In this document: piece by piece, positions 50,006-60,955 of the stretch
Layout of the letters: each line of letters starts with the position of its first letter
Position numbering within the stretch: the first letter of the stretch is position 1
Source: Homarus americanus
Taxonomy: Eukaryota; Arthropoda; Malacostraca; Decapoda; Nephropidae
Direction: 5' to 3'
Length of the DNA: 64,000 nt
NCBI RefSeq assembly: GCF_018991925.1
Contig: NW_024729698.1
Coordinates: 92,501 to 156,500, forward strand
Made by a program: the position numbers and the translations under genes
The notes under the pieces: model-generated
Told to the model about the DNA's origin: nothing
What the model saw: the letters and a program-made list of their open reading frames with translations, nothing else
Database searches by the model: none

Positions 50006-50109
50006 TTAGGTTAGGTTAGGTTAGGTTAGGTTAGGTTAGGTTAGGTTAGGTTAGGTTAGGTTAGGTTAGGTTAGGTTAGGTTAGGTTAGGCTAGGTTAGG
50101 TTAGGTTAT
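50006..50109. repeat. interstitial telomere-type (TTAGG)21 array
   Basis: About 21 perfect or near-perfect TTAGG units with one CTAGG at 50091. TTAGG is the common arthropod telomere repeat. Flanks on both sides are ordinary sequence and no foldback arms are visible. Confidence 0.95.
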
Positions 50110-50449
50110 AGGTAAAGATGTGTGCTCGTTGTTTGGGCACTGGTGAAACAAATTAAGTGTACAAGTCAACTGGAAATTTTGTTTGTCTGAGAGAGGGGTT
50201 TGGGTATAGTGCCGGGGAGAACTCCTTGTAGAGCTCTTGATCATGAGTTTGTGTAATCGCCTGACACTTGTTAAATTCAATGGTTTTGTAATAAGTCAGT
50301 GGGTGAGGAGGCTGGTATATACAGGTACAGGTAGGGTGAGAGAGAGCCTCTGGCATATAGTTGCAAAATGATTGATTATTAGCTTGTTCAGCTGCGTCAT
50401 CATTGGTGACTTAGCTGAGGAAGGGGACCGGCACCCACTCCTCTCATTG

Positions 50450-50765
50450 TTTAATTCACAGGGTTCTTAAGCTTACCATAACACCGACTGATGTTATTCT
50501 GCCTCAAGTGTTACAGCTTAGCAGGTTAGTAAAACTTCATTGCAGCGCGTATTTAGCGGATGACTTTGTTACGAAGGACTCTGTAGTGCACGTTGTCATG
50601 GAGATAAAATGCCCTGTATCTCTGCTGCATTAGCCTTTTGATCTGAGGTGTGATGCAGGGCAGGTCAGTTAGGTGTAGCCTGACGGAAGAAGTGGTGGTG
50701 AACTTCTGTGATGGTGTTGATGAAATTTGTCCATATAATGTCTAAGTCATCGACACTTAGTACTT

Positions 50766-50768
<3 letters not shown>
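50450..50768 (-). pseudogene. LINE linker fragment between endonuclease and RT
   Basis: The minus strand reads DLDIIWTNFINTITE, then after a frameshift TDLPCITPQIKRLMQQRYRA, FYLHDNVHYRVLRNKVIR, a stop, IRAAMKFY, a stop, and LRQNNISRCYGKLKNPV. A 'PWIT-EIK-LI-KR-RAF...R-LRNKV-R' block is typical of the linker between endonuclease and RT in several LINE groups. Strand is opposite to the family-1 copy to its right, from which it is separated only by (TG)n. Confidence 0.65.

Positions 50769-50802
<34 letters not shown>
50769..50802. repeat. (TG)n between two LINE fragments
   Basis: About 16 TG units. Confidence 0.95.
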
Positions 50803-50803
<1 letters not shown>

Positions 50804-51178
50804 TCATACTTTCCATCATCATCAGAACCCTTAAACCCCCAAAAGCCCTATGGCGACGGACGAGTGGCGACGGGGACAGGTAGAGATGACTGCCGAGAGT
50901 CTGTAGTCACAACTCTGCACATGGGCAGCACAGATAAGATGGTCGTTTATGCACCGGGATCTGGGCAGCAGTGCAAACCAGTCCTGTCTGTGCGACTGAG
51001 CAGCCCTTACCAGGAGCAACTCTGCTAATCCCACAAGGGCAGGGGACTAGAAAAGGTGCCCTAAACATAGCCTGCCCAAAAACCAACGTCACTGGGTAAC
51101 CACACCCAGTGTGGTCATCCTTATGCGGTCAAAAACATAACCACAGATCAGAGCAATAAAAAAAGCATACAACCTTTT

Positions 51179-51990
51179 ATGGTCGCTGCATGGAATGTCA
51201 AAACCCTTCTGCATACTGGAAGAAATGGGCGTCATGAACGAAGAACCGCCCTTGTAGCAAAAGAGCTGGGTAGGTACAACATCAATATAGCAGCCCGGCT
51301 CCCAGACGAGGGTCGACTTATAGAACAGGGGTCCGGTTTTGCCTTCTTTTGGAAGGGTAAGCCTGCTGCGGAGAGAAACCTCATTAATGTAGTTGGCTTT
51401 GCCATTCGCCAATCCATCCTGCATAGGATAATTGAAATGCCTGTTGGGGTCAATGAGCGTCTCATGATGCTCAAAGTCTCACTGAATTATTCACGTAATG
51501 CTTTCTACGTCAGTGCGTAGATGACATCAAAGAGGCCTTTTACGCTGACCTTGACAAAGTGCTAACCTCTATCCCTTGAGAAAATAAGGTAACTTCAATG
51601 CCAGAGTTGGCAGAGATGCCGACTTATGGCAAGGAACCATAGGGAAAAATGGACAAGGCAAGTGTAATCCTAACGGCCTACTCCTCCACAGCAAGTGTGC
51701 TAAGCACAACCTCACTATCACCAATTCCTTGTTTGGAAGGCCGACAAGTTCAAGAGTTTTTGGCAACACCCACGATCCATACATTGGTGTCTCGTTGAAA
51801 GAGATCGCCGAGGTGTCCTCATTATCAGAACCATTCGCGGTTCAGACCACTATGACATAGATCATCGGCTCATCAAAGCCAAACTCTCCCTTTACGTCGC
51901 CCCAAAACGACGAAGGGAACAAGTCCCCAGAAGAGGTTTAAACACCAAGTCGAGAGCAGCTCGACGATGGGCTAATAAACAACCCAACAG
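51179..51990 (+). pseudogene. family-1 LINE endonuclease (dead)
   Basis: Reads AAWNVKTLLHTGRNGRHERR, TALVAKELGRYNINIAARLP and FFWKGKPAAERNLINVVGFA. Relative to the other copies an in-frame 12-bp loss at about 51296 removes ISES, including the catalytic Glu. A stop follows FYVSA at about 51520. The GDFN region is disrupted (only [14 protein letters not shown] sequence survives at about 51590), and the terminal DH motif is scrambled near 51860. Confidence 0.85.
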
Positions 51991-52189
51991 CAAACAACCT
52001 AAATCCGAGTGCTGAACGGGGTATCCTCAATGTTATCATAAAAAAAAAACTCCAGGGAGACTCTCGGCCAGATCGAAAGAAAACACCAGGATAGTTTTGA
52101 TGAAAATAATCCAGAAATCGACAAACCAGTGTTGATGTCCTGACTACCCAGCAGGTCCCTCAGCACCCAGAGCTGGCCCACCTCGACTA

Positions 52190-53480
52190 TCCTCCATTCC
52201 TGGATGAGGTAGCGACTGCCACCAAACAAATGAATAATAACAAAGCCACAGGGCCTGATGGAATCCCTGTCGAAGTATACAAAGCAGGAGGACCTCTGCT
52301 TACCAGCCGTCTCCACTCTCTCCTGAAGAATATATGGAAGAAATAGGATAGTCTCCAAGATCTTTAGACGCCTCCATCGTCGATATCTATAAGAACAAGG
52401 GAGTCCGGTCAGACTCTAGCAATCACCGCGGGATCTTGTTGCTGTCCATAGCTGGCAAATTTATCGCCTGAGTACTTCTAAACAGACTTCTTCCTGAGGC
52501 GGAGAACTTCCTTCCAGAATCTCAATGTGGTTTTCGATCATCACGTAGCACCATTGACATGATCTTTGATGGCCGCCAGATACAGGAAAAGTGCAAAGAA
52601 CAGCATCATAATTTGTACATGGCCTTCATCGACCTTACTAATGTCTTCGTCTCGGTCAACAAGTAGCCCTCTGGCGGACCCTCAGTCGTTTTGGTTGCCC
52701 ACCAAAATTCATCGCCATTGTGAGGCAACTTCACGATGGCATGAACGGTAATGTCATGCACATTGACATACAGTTCGAGTTCTTCCCCATCCAAACGGGA
52801 GTAAAACAAGGATATGTACTAGCACCAACTCCCTTTTCCATTTTCTTAGTTCCCAAGCTTACTCGTGCCAGTGCCAATTTAGCCAGTGGGGTGGACATCC
52901 AGTACCGGAGGCAAACTGTACTACAAGCTCTGCCAATAAATTTGTTAAACTTAAAAAGAAGGTACTTTTCAGCATAAGACGACTCCAGGCAGGAACAAAG
53001 GTGTCGGCCGCTTCCATCACTGTACTTCAGTATGCAGATGACCTTACCCTCATCGCTCACACTGAATACGACATACGGGTGATCCTTAACACCTATGCAG
53101 ATGCGAATGTAGACTTCAACAACTTCAACATTGAGGTAATCATACAAAATACTCAGATTCTCTTTCAGCCTGCCCCTGGTTCACCCACACTTCCACCATC
53201 CATCCATCTTAACGGTACTACCCTCTCTAATGTTTCCCACTTTCAGTACCTTGACTCCCACCTGTCGACAACCTGCCTTTGGCATACTCCGTACCCATGG
53301 CTTCAGCTGTAGGGAGCTGAAATTATCTACACAGTTGCATGTATATCAAGCAGTGGTCCTTCCCACCCTGCTGTATGGCAGTGAGACATGGGTCACATAC
53401 TGGAGGCACCTCAATGCACTTGAAAATTTTCATCAGTGTAGTCTACGTTCCATCCTCCGAGTTCGTTGGGAAGACTAGAG
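52190..53480 (+). pseudogene. family-1 LINE reverse transcriptase (dead, with nested insert)
   Basis: Reads MNNNKATGPDGIPVEVYKAG, FIDLTNVF (catalytic Asp of motif A kept, but a stop follows at NK-stop near 52665), PIQTGVKQGYVLAPTPFSIF, LASGVDIQYR, a 46-47 bp foreign insert at 52909-52955, SIRRLQAGTKVSAASITVLQ with YADD at about 53032, SNVSHFQYLDSHLST and LPTLLYGSETWVTYWRH. An internal piece is missing between HLST and the CRELKLSTQLHVY block. Confidence 0.9.
52909..52955 (+). mobile_element. nested 3' end of the RNase-H-type LINE
   Basis: aggcaaactgtactacaagc, tctgccaataaatttgttaa and a short A-rich end match 48752-48797 and about 46365-46410. It interrupts the RT coding sequence between taccgg and aagaaggtac, where the minus-strand copy reads continuously. 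No clear target duplication seen. Confidence 0.82.
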
Positions 53481-54030
53481 AAAAAATTAAAGTATTCTCG
53501 CTGACTTAAATTGCAGGAGCATCGAGGCTGCCATTATCCATGAACAACTAACTACGTTGGACTGGCCATGTTACCCGCATGGACGACAGTAGACTGCCAA
53601 AGCAGCTACTTTACAGTCACCTAACGAATGGTTAACGTAAAACTGGCGGGTAACGGAAAATGTATAAGGATAGTCTGAAGACAAAACTGAAAAAGTGTCA
53701 AATAAACCCCTTGATCTTAGGAGACGATCCATCCACACCGTAACGCTTGGAGAAGCACCAAACGAGATGGTCAATACTATCGAGTTAGCCCGACTGCATA
53801 CCTAGGCAAGAAGCGCCAGCGCCGAAACACGCTGCGGCCACCCTCCTGCACAAGATGTAGCCCTCCACACGTGAAACATTTGTGGACGGCCAAGTCAGTC
53901 TTGTATCGGCCTCTCGAGTCACCTCTTGGCTCACCAACGAAGGTGACATTATTAATAACTCATATCATCGTATAATAGAAGGATGATCGTCATACTCGAT
54001 TCCAAGTGAAGGTAAAGTAGTAGTAGTGTG

Positions 54031-54248
54031 TGTATGTTTTACTAACTTCTCACTCATTTATATCGCCAAGAAAGAGATACTTTAGAAGAAAAATAACTTA
54101 CATTGAGGTGACGTCAGAGGCGGCAGGAAGTGGGGGATGACGTCATTCAGCTGATGAGTTCTGACATCTGATTGAGAAAAAAAACAAGGAATATAAAAAC
54201 GGGAAGATAAAATTTAAAAGGAAAATTATTCTGAATCGGTCTATATTT

Positions 54249-54291
<43 letters not shown>

Positions 54292-54390
54292 TGTGTGAGC
54301 GTGTGAGTGTGTGAGCGTGCGTGTGTGTGTGTGAGAAGTAGGTCTTTTTTTTAATATCTGCACTACTAGTAATGCTGATGACATAGGCAC

Positions 54391-54425
<35 letters not shown>

Positions 54426-55370
54426 TACAACAAAGAAACAGGAAATAACGGTAAGCAAAAGCTCCTTAAGTAGATAAATTTCTAAATCTTTTACTGTTAA
54501 GAGTCTGTTAACAGAGGTTCCTAACAGCTGTTAAGCCACAGTGAGAAACGGAATGTGGAATTTAGGAAGCGAAATCGTTTTAAGATTTGTTGAATAGAAA
54601 TAAGATAAAGGGAGTAATGTTCCCTCACCCGTGGAGGCCGCCTATAATTGTCTCAAGATTATCCTATAAGTATTATAGGAGTATGTCCAGTATATAGCCC
54701 GTGAGAGTTTCCTATACAAAATATATATACCGCATATACTGATTTCCTCTGACATGTAGTTTGGAATACTTTGAACAAAAACTATTCGTGATGAATTAGT
54801 ATATGATTTAACGGAAAAATAACCAGTTAGTATATACATTGTTTAATTTGAATTGCTAACCGCTGCTGAAATTCAAATTGGAAAGAAAAAAACTAATGTA
54901 TAAATTTTTGAGTTTAGTGATTATGGACAATGATGTTTAGGTCAAAAAAATTATATAATGTTTAAATTTGTACACAAACAGACGCTGATATAAGGCATAA
55001 AAAAATACCTAACGTTCAAATTTGAAGACCAACGGACACTGAAACTCTAAACTTGAAGGCCAACTGACTCTGTAATTCAAAATTGGAAAACAGCAGTGAT
55101 TCAAAACATTCAAATTTAAAGGCAGCGAAAACTACACTACAAATTTGAAATGTAATAGAGGAGAGCGGGAGAGGGGCGGTGGCTTGGCTTTAAGTTGTAT
55201 CAAGGTAGTGAGTGAAAGAGCGAGTGAGTGGCCAACAGCAGCGTCTAGTTTACCCTGAAAATTCTTCCCTTGGTTGAGCGGCTCTTTCTTCCCCACCACC
55301 ACCAGGAGACGACTTGTGAAAACCTATATAAGCGGAAGAGAGTTCGTTGGGTGCCGTGGTGGTGGTGGCG
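54031..55370. other. AT-rich non-genic stretch
   Basis: Contains (GT)n at 54252-54290 and about 54315-54332 and (ATT)n at 54392-54421. From 54850 to 55150 a word like ttcaaatttgaa(g) recurs with spacing of about 40-60 bp. No gene recognised; the minus frame at 54642-54839 is AT-rich chance. Confidence 0.5.
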
Positions 55371-55374
55371 AGGT

Positions 55375-55650
55375 GGAAGGGCTTGATGGTGGTAATGGTG
55401 GTGAGAGGGAAGAGGTGATGGTGGTAGTGAGAGGGAAGAATTGATGGTGGTAGTGGTGGTGGGAGGGAAGAGTTGATGGTGGTAGTGGTGGTGAGAGGGA
55501 AGAGTTGATGGTGGTAGTGGTGGTGAGAGGGAAGAGTTGATGGTGGTAGTGGTGGTGGGAGGGAAGAGTTGATGGTGGTAGTGGTGGTGGGAGGGAAGAG
55601 TTGATGGTGGTAGTGGTGGTGGGAGGGAAGAGTTGATGGTGGTAGTGGGG
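55375..55650. repeat. 32-bp GGTGGTAGTGGTGGT minisatellite
   Basis: About nine units of 32 bp (gatggtggtagtggtggtga plus gagggaagagtt). Minus-strand open frames of Pro, Ser, His and Thr are repeat-derived. Confidence 0.94.
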
Positions 55651-55666
55651 GGATTGTTTTTTTTAA

Positions 55667-56340
55667 TTTTGCCACTTACACCAGCTAGTTTATTGTGCAC
55701 CCCATACTCATCCTGTGAGAAGTAGCGCAAAAAGATTACACAGCAGAGTTCACAAAGGATCAGTATAACTAACCTCCGTGGTCAGGATATTATGGCAATG
55801 AATATTAGAGAGTATTTCAAATAAATTCTTTGTTTAGTTCTATACATAAAAGGTAACTTATTCACAACTGCGGGAGTACAGGAGTGTGAGGCAATATGTC
55901 TGGCCGCACACTTTGTTCTTCACATTTGCATGAGAGTTATTCAAGCACATTGTGTGTTGGTTCCATACATGAGAACTGATATAGCTACTAAGTGCAAAAA
56001 AGTGAATACAATCGTAATATGTTGGCTGTCTTGCCATTAGAGATAAAATGTACCATTTCACACACAGTGTGCTTGGACCTGTCCCTAAAAGGTTCTATCT
56101 TCACACAGTCAAGGACGTAGTGTTCGAGTGTGTGGCCATATGTCTGGCCACACACTTTACATTTGGTTTTGTTCACATCTGCTTGAGGAACATACTGCCA
56201 GAGGTACTTATATCCTAACCTTAGTCTAACGGTTACAACATCTTGTAATGTAGTGATCTTGTTACTTGCTCCATATACATGTTTCACTTGATACATCTCA
56301 TCATGGTAAACAATAGATTGACTAGTGTCTGTTTGCACTG
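55667..56340 (-). pseudogene. RNase-H-type LINE C-terminus, second family, with 3' UTR
   Basis: The minus strand reads YHDEMYQVKHVYGASNKITT, VVTVRLRLGYKYLWQYVPQA, then CKVCGQTYGHTLEHYVLDC (zinc knuckle, about 56120-56175), and a stop near 55985. A second, eroded knuckle (KVCGQTYCLT) follows at about 55885-55935, so part of the end is duplicated or a second copy is fused. The 3' UTR to about 55667 contains aataaac (RC of gtttatt). It is related in protein to the copy at 45405-46413, but the UTR differs. Confidence 0.82.
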
Positions 56341-56770
56341 GGGGAAGGGTTGGTAGTGGTGGTGAGGGGTAGTGGTTGGTGGTAGTGGTGGTGAATGGGG
56401 GTTGATGATGGTGGTGGTGGTAGTGAAGGGGGGAGTAGTTGGTGGTGGTGGTAGTGTTGGATGTGGAGTTGATGGTGCTGGTGGTAGTGGTGGTGGTGGT
56501 GGTGGTGATTGGTTGTGGAGGAAGGGTAGTGGTTGATGGTTGTGGGGAGGGTAGTGGTTGGTGCTGGTGGAGTTGCGGAGGGTAATGGTTTATGGTGATA
56601 GTGGTGGTGGTGGTAACAGGGTAGTGGGTGGTAGTGGTAGTTGGGAAGGTAGTGATTTATGATGGTGGTAGTTGTGATGGAGAGAGTACTGGTTGGTGGT
56701 AGTAGTGGTAAAGAAGTGTACGGTAGTGCGTGGTAGTGAGTGGTTATGGTGGTAGTGGTAATGATGGTAG
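56341..56770. repeat. GGTGGTAGT-type degenerate minisatellite
   Basis: Irregular gtggtggtagtgg-like units with interspersed gggaggg words; starts exactly at the LINE break. Confidence 0.85.
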
Positions 56771-57540
56771 TAACACACGTAACAGTTATGGTACCAATAA
56801 TACCACAACGACTAACAAAGGAGAAACAAAAAAAAAGAGATACAAATCACGATAAAAATAATAACAAACAGATTAACATAAGGACATTAACGGCTAAGAG
56901 ACAATATTCCGTTGTTACTTACTGGTATTTCGACCTTATTGCCAAAATGTTTCGATACCGTAACGTTAACTAATGTGTCTGGTAGAAGATAACGTTATGA
57001 TATCAGAATAAAATAACTCTAACAAAACTACCTTAACTAACCTAATCTAACTTAACCTTACAACACAGTTAATACACCTCAATAGCTATGCCAGTAATAT
57101 TGATAATGATGAATAAAGGCCAGCAATTATAATACAATAGTCATTACGCCATAACAGCTGTTCATAACGATAACACAAATAATAACAATGAAATCATAAC
57201 GAACTGAAGATAACAGTGGAGGTGAATACGAAAGTGATGGTTGATAACACACCTGGCGGATGATAGTGATGATACGGGATACAGGTGGCGAGACATAATA
57301 AAGAAGAGGATAATAATAGGTGAAGGAAGAGTGTGTGTGGGGATGAAGGGGAGGAGGAACGGGAGGAGGAGGATGGAAACAGTAGACACGCGAGGTTAGT
57401 AAACGAGGAGAGAGAGAGAGAGAGAGAGGTTAGAAAGCAGACAATCAACATGACCATCAGTACTCTAATACTTCCTTAAGGGGCTGCACCACCGCGGGGG
57501 CCTGGCCTTACACCCTACACCCAGCCAGCTTCCCTCCTAC
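56771..57540. other. AT-rich unique stretch
   Basis: Diverged CCTAA-like words at 57030-57058; (GA)n at about 57409-57428. No gene recognised. Confidence 0.5.
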
Positions 57541-57590
57541 ATACACACACACACACACACACACACGTCTCTCTCTCTCTCTCTCTCTCC
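57541..57590. repeat. (CA)n and (CT)n tracts
   Basis: CA units 57542-57566, then CT units 57571-57589. Confidence 0.94.
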
Positions 57591-58264
57591 AAATAACTGA
57601 TCTTCTACACTCCCTCCATCGCCTCAGTACACCCTCTTCACTTCACCAACACCACGTAATAATCGTAATATACACCCTACACTCTCTCTCTGTACACGTT
57701 GCTACACCTTACATCCCTCCCTCTAGTTTTCTCTCTCTCACATTTCTACACCCAGTTACACACTTAACAATACTCACGTCACCATCCATCACTTACACCC
57801 CCAGCATCTTGACATCTAACGCCCACCTCATCCCCCCTACACACCTCTCTCAGTGCCCACTCTAATATATATTTCCATACACTCACCATACTAATCGTTC
57901 TTACCTCAGTGTTTTGTTCCTTCCATACACACCATACATTTGTTTAACCTTCAAAAACACAATTAAGATGTAGGAGAATTGGGTGAGGTTAATGCAGACG
58001 TAAATATATATGTACCATACGTATGACATATCTCCCTACCTCTTAACTAATAAATTGTGTGATACATCCTCCTCCCCCTAACTCACAAACAAACACCTTA
58101 ATATCATCATCCTAACAAACACCACAACACACCCAACTCTACACAAACACACACCCTACACCCGGTACTACACTCATTGAAGGCTCTCGCTACACCCATG
58201 ACCCTACACTACCATAGCAGCCTCTGAGGAGAAAATTAGATTCAAGATGGGACAGAGAATTCCA
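57591..58264. other. C/A-rich non-genic stretch
   Basis: CA- and CT-rich sequence with recurring tacacccta and cacac words but no fixed period. No gene recognised. Confidence 0.5.
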
Positions 58265-58690
58265 CCGGCGCCCCATATCTCCCCAGAGGAACTCCACTGA
58301 CTCATCTACCACCCCAGGGTACCCCATTGGCCCCCATCACCCCAGAGGACCCCACTAATCCCCCTACAACCCTAGAGGACCCCACTGCCCCCCCATCACC
58401 CCAGAGGACCCCACTGAACCCCCTACGACCCTAGAGGATCCCACTGGCCCCTCTACCACCCCAGAGAACGCCGCTGGTCCCCTACCACCCCAGAGGAACC
58501 CCACTGACCCCCCAAGAGGACCTCACTGGCCCCTTACCACCCCAAAGAACCCCACTGCCCCCTACCACCCCCAGAGAAACCCCACTGGACCCGACCACCT
58601 CAGAGGACCCCAGTGGCTCCCTGTCACCCCAGAAGACTCCAGTGGCCTCCTTATCACCGCAAAGGACCCCAGTGGCCCCCTACCACCGAC
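58265..58690. repeat. 30-bp CCCCAGAGGACCCCACTGGC minisatellite
   Basis: About 14 diverged units ending in ccccctaccac. Confidence 0.92.
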
Positions 58691-58889
58691 TTATCACCTC
58701 CGGGCCCTGGCCACCTTCACCCCTCCATTGTCTGGGGGAAAAAACGTGGCCAAGGTACCTGGAGGAGAGTTCCGCGGTCCCTCTCCTGCCTACAGCGTGT
58801 CGAAAGGCGGTCCACCTTGTAGCGTGGCCAGCAGACCCTTGCTATATACCTCTGGTTGAACGGTTGTGAAGGAAAAACATCGCCTGAAG

Positions 58890-58891
<2 letters not shown>

Positions 58892-58924
<33 letters not shown>

Positions 58925-58987
58925 GAGAGAGAGAGAGAGTGTGTGTGTGTGTGTGTGTGTGTGAGGAGTGAGAGGTGTGTGAGAGTG

Positions 58988-59021
<34 letters not shown>
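58892..59021. repeat. (CT)n-(GA)n-(GT)n compound microsatellite
   Basis: CT units 58892-58920, cc, then GA units 58925-58939, GT tracts 58939-58962 and 58992-59020. The CT and GA blocks are inverted complements and can form a hairpin. Confidence 0.95.
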
Positions 59022-59514
59022 TGCGCGCAAGGGCGGACGGACAGCCAGGTGGGCGGGCGAGCGGAAGGACGGACGGACGATCGAAGGCAAGCTGTATAAG
59101 CTTTCAGGATCGGAGGAGGGGGGGAGAGGGCCGACCTTAAGAAATTTGCCCTAGGTTTTGTACTAAGGGAGAAAGGTCGGCAGGGGGTGGGGGTAGGAAG
59201 GGAGGAGGGGGGAGGGTTATACTTCTCTAGTATTGGGGCCGAGAGACGCCTCCCTCCCTCCCTACCCACCTTCTCACAAAAGTTTGATCAGAAATCGACG
59301 CAATCCGTGACAACTATCGATGGATCAGAAGTGATTAGGTAACCAAAAAGCCCAACTGTCTGCAGAGATAAAAAAAATGAAAAAAATGGATAAAATGAAA
59401 TAAAATACAAAAACGAAGTAAAGTATAAAAAAAAATATGAGATGGAATAAACTAAAAATTTTTTTGAAACAACATGACTTTTCCTTTTATATCTGGGGTT
59501 ATTTCTTCCGTCAG
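59022..59514. other. non-genic stretch
   Basis: G-rich at 59115-59215, A-rich at 59370-59460. No gene recognised. Confidence 0.5.
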
Positions 59515-59765
59515 CCCTTCAGTTCATTAGCTCCCTGATCCCTTAGCTCCTCAGTCTGCCAGCTCTCTGATCCGTCAGCTCCCCGGTCCGTCAGATCCCT
59601 AGTCCGTCAGCTCTCTGATCAGTTAGCTCCACGGTCCCTCAGATCCCTAGTCCGGCAGATCCCGGTCCGTCAATCTCCCAGTCCGTCAACCCCTCAGTCT
59701 GTAAGCTCCCTGATTCGCCACTTCCACAGTCCGTCAGCTCCCCGGTCCGTCAGCTCCCCGGTAGG
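59515..59765. repeat. 16-bp GTCAGCTCCCCGGTCC minisatellite
   Basis: About 16 units with variants (ctccctgatcc, tccctagtcc). Confidence 0.9.
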
Positions 59766-59869
59766 AACTGGTCCGATAAGTGCCATTGTCGCCGGCAGGT
59801 GTTGGCGCAGCGCCCTGGCCAGTTTTTTTGTGAGACAGTGGCGGCAGTAGCGACCAGGAGCCCACAGCC

Positions 59870-60725
59870 AGTACAACAGACAGCAAGTACAACAGAAAGT
59901 CAGTACTACAGACAGCCAGTAGAGCTGATAGCCAATACGTTAGACAGCCAGTAGAGCAGACACCCAGTACAGCAGACAGCCAATGCAGCAGACAGCCAGT
60001 AGAGCAGACACCCAGTACAGCAGACAGCCAATGCAGCAGACAGCCAGTAGAGCAGACACCCAGTACAGCAGACAGCCAATGCAGCAGACAGCCAACCAGA
60101 CAGCACATAACCAGACAAGAAATGCAACTGACGACCATTAATGCAGCACAGCAAACAATCAGACATTCACGTAGTATAACAGAGAACCAAACAGGATACA
60201 CAACAGACAGCTAGTAGAGCAGACACCCAGTACAGCAGACAACCAATTTAAGCAGTAGGGCAGACAAAAAGTTAATTATGAAGTACAGTAGATAAAGAGA
60301 CAGGAAATATAGCTGACAGCCAATTCAAGACGTAGAACAGCAGCAACAGCAAAAACCACGAAGAGCTGGCAGGTGGCCAGTCAGGCAGTACAGCCGGCAG
60401 ACGATAAGCTGAGAGAGCCAGTTACCCAGCGAGCCAGTTAGGCAAACATTCATACGGAGAACAGGTCATGCAGTAAGCGAGGTAATCAGGTGCAACAGTC
60501 AGACAGGCAGTGAGCGAGGCAGTCAGTAAAAATGACAGTCAGGCAAGCAGTCAGCGAGGTAGTCAGGCAGGCAGCCAGCGAGGCAGTCAAGGCAACAATC
60601 TGGCAGGCAGTGAGCAAGAAGATCAGTCACTACAACGTGAGGACTCCCTATCGCACCAGCCAGACAGCCAGTCATTACAATCAGACCATCACAGACAGAT
60701 GATCACCTACGGAGACCTTGAGCTG
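59870..60725. repeat. 16-bp CAGACAGCCAGTACAG minisatellite with 48-bp higher order
   Basis: 16-bp units; between about 59945 and 60090 they form three near-identical 48-bp blocks. The right part (60250-60725) is diverged (ggcagtcagcgaggcagtca). A plus frame at 60510-60737 of Ser, Gln and Gly is repeat-derived. Confidence 0.9.
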
Positions 60726-60955
60726 TTGGAGAGATGAACTTTAGCTGTAGATGTGTCTGTTTGGAGGTCTATTATTAACTAGTGTAGCTTTTGGAGAGGT
60801 GGACTTAGCTCTGCATGTGTTTGCTTGAGGGTCTAGTATTAAGTAGTGTAGCTTTTGGAGAGATGAACCTTAGCTGTGGATGTGTCTGTTTGGAGGTCTA
60901 TTATTAAGTAGTGTAGCTTTTGGAGAGGTCGACTTCGCCCTGCATGTACAGTACT
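60726..60955. repeat. ~64-bp tandem repeat, A-B-A-B order
   Basis: Four units sharing gtgtagcttttggagag and ctattattaa-gtag. Units 1 and 3 (gatgaac...gtgtctgtttgg) resemble each other more than units 2 and 4 (gtggac/gtcgac...ctgcatgt), so the doubling step was about 129 bp. Confidence 0.88.

Larger units (their letters stand above)
50803..54030 (+). mobile_element. family-1 LINE, most complete copy
   Basis: 5' UTR 50803-51178, endonuclease from 51179 to about 51990, linker with a deletion near 52125 (about 400 bp missing relative to the minus copy), RT from about 52190 to 53480, damaged finger near 53860-53925 and a (TAG)n tail at about 54019-54028. About 3.2 kb. The order of parts was used to interpret the split minus-strand copy at 6719-15908 and the deleted copy at 37960-39437. 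Confidence 0.88.

Noticed and set aside
50006..50109. Chromosome end
   Set aside because: Ordinary sequence and LINEs continue on both sides; the array is only about 100 bp.
54655..54685. Small perfect hairpin (tcctataa-gta-ttatagga) as terminator or regulatory site
   Set aside because: Eight-base arms in AT-rich DNA are expected by chance; no gene lies nearby.
60510..60737. Ser/Gln/Gly-rich 75-codon frame
   Set aside because: Derived from the diverged 16-bp repeat.
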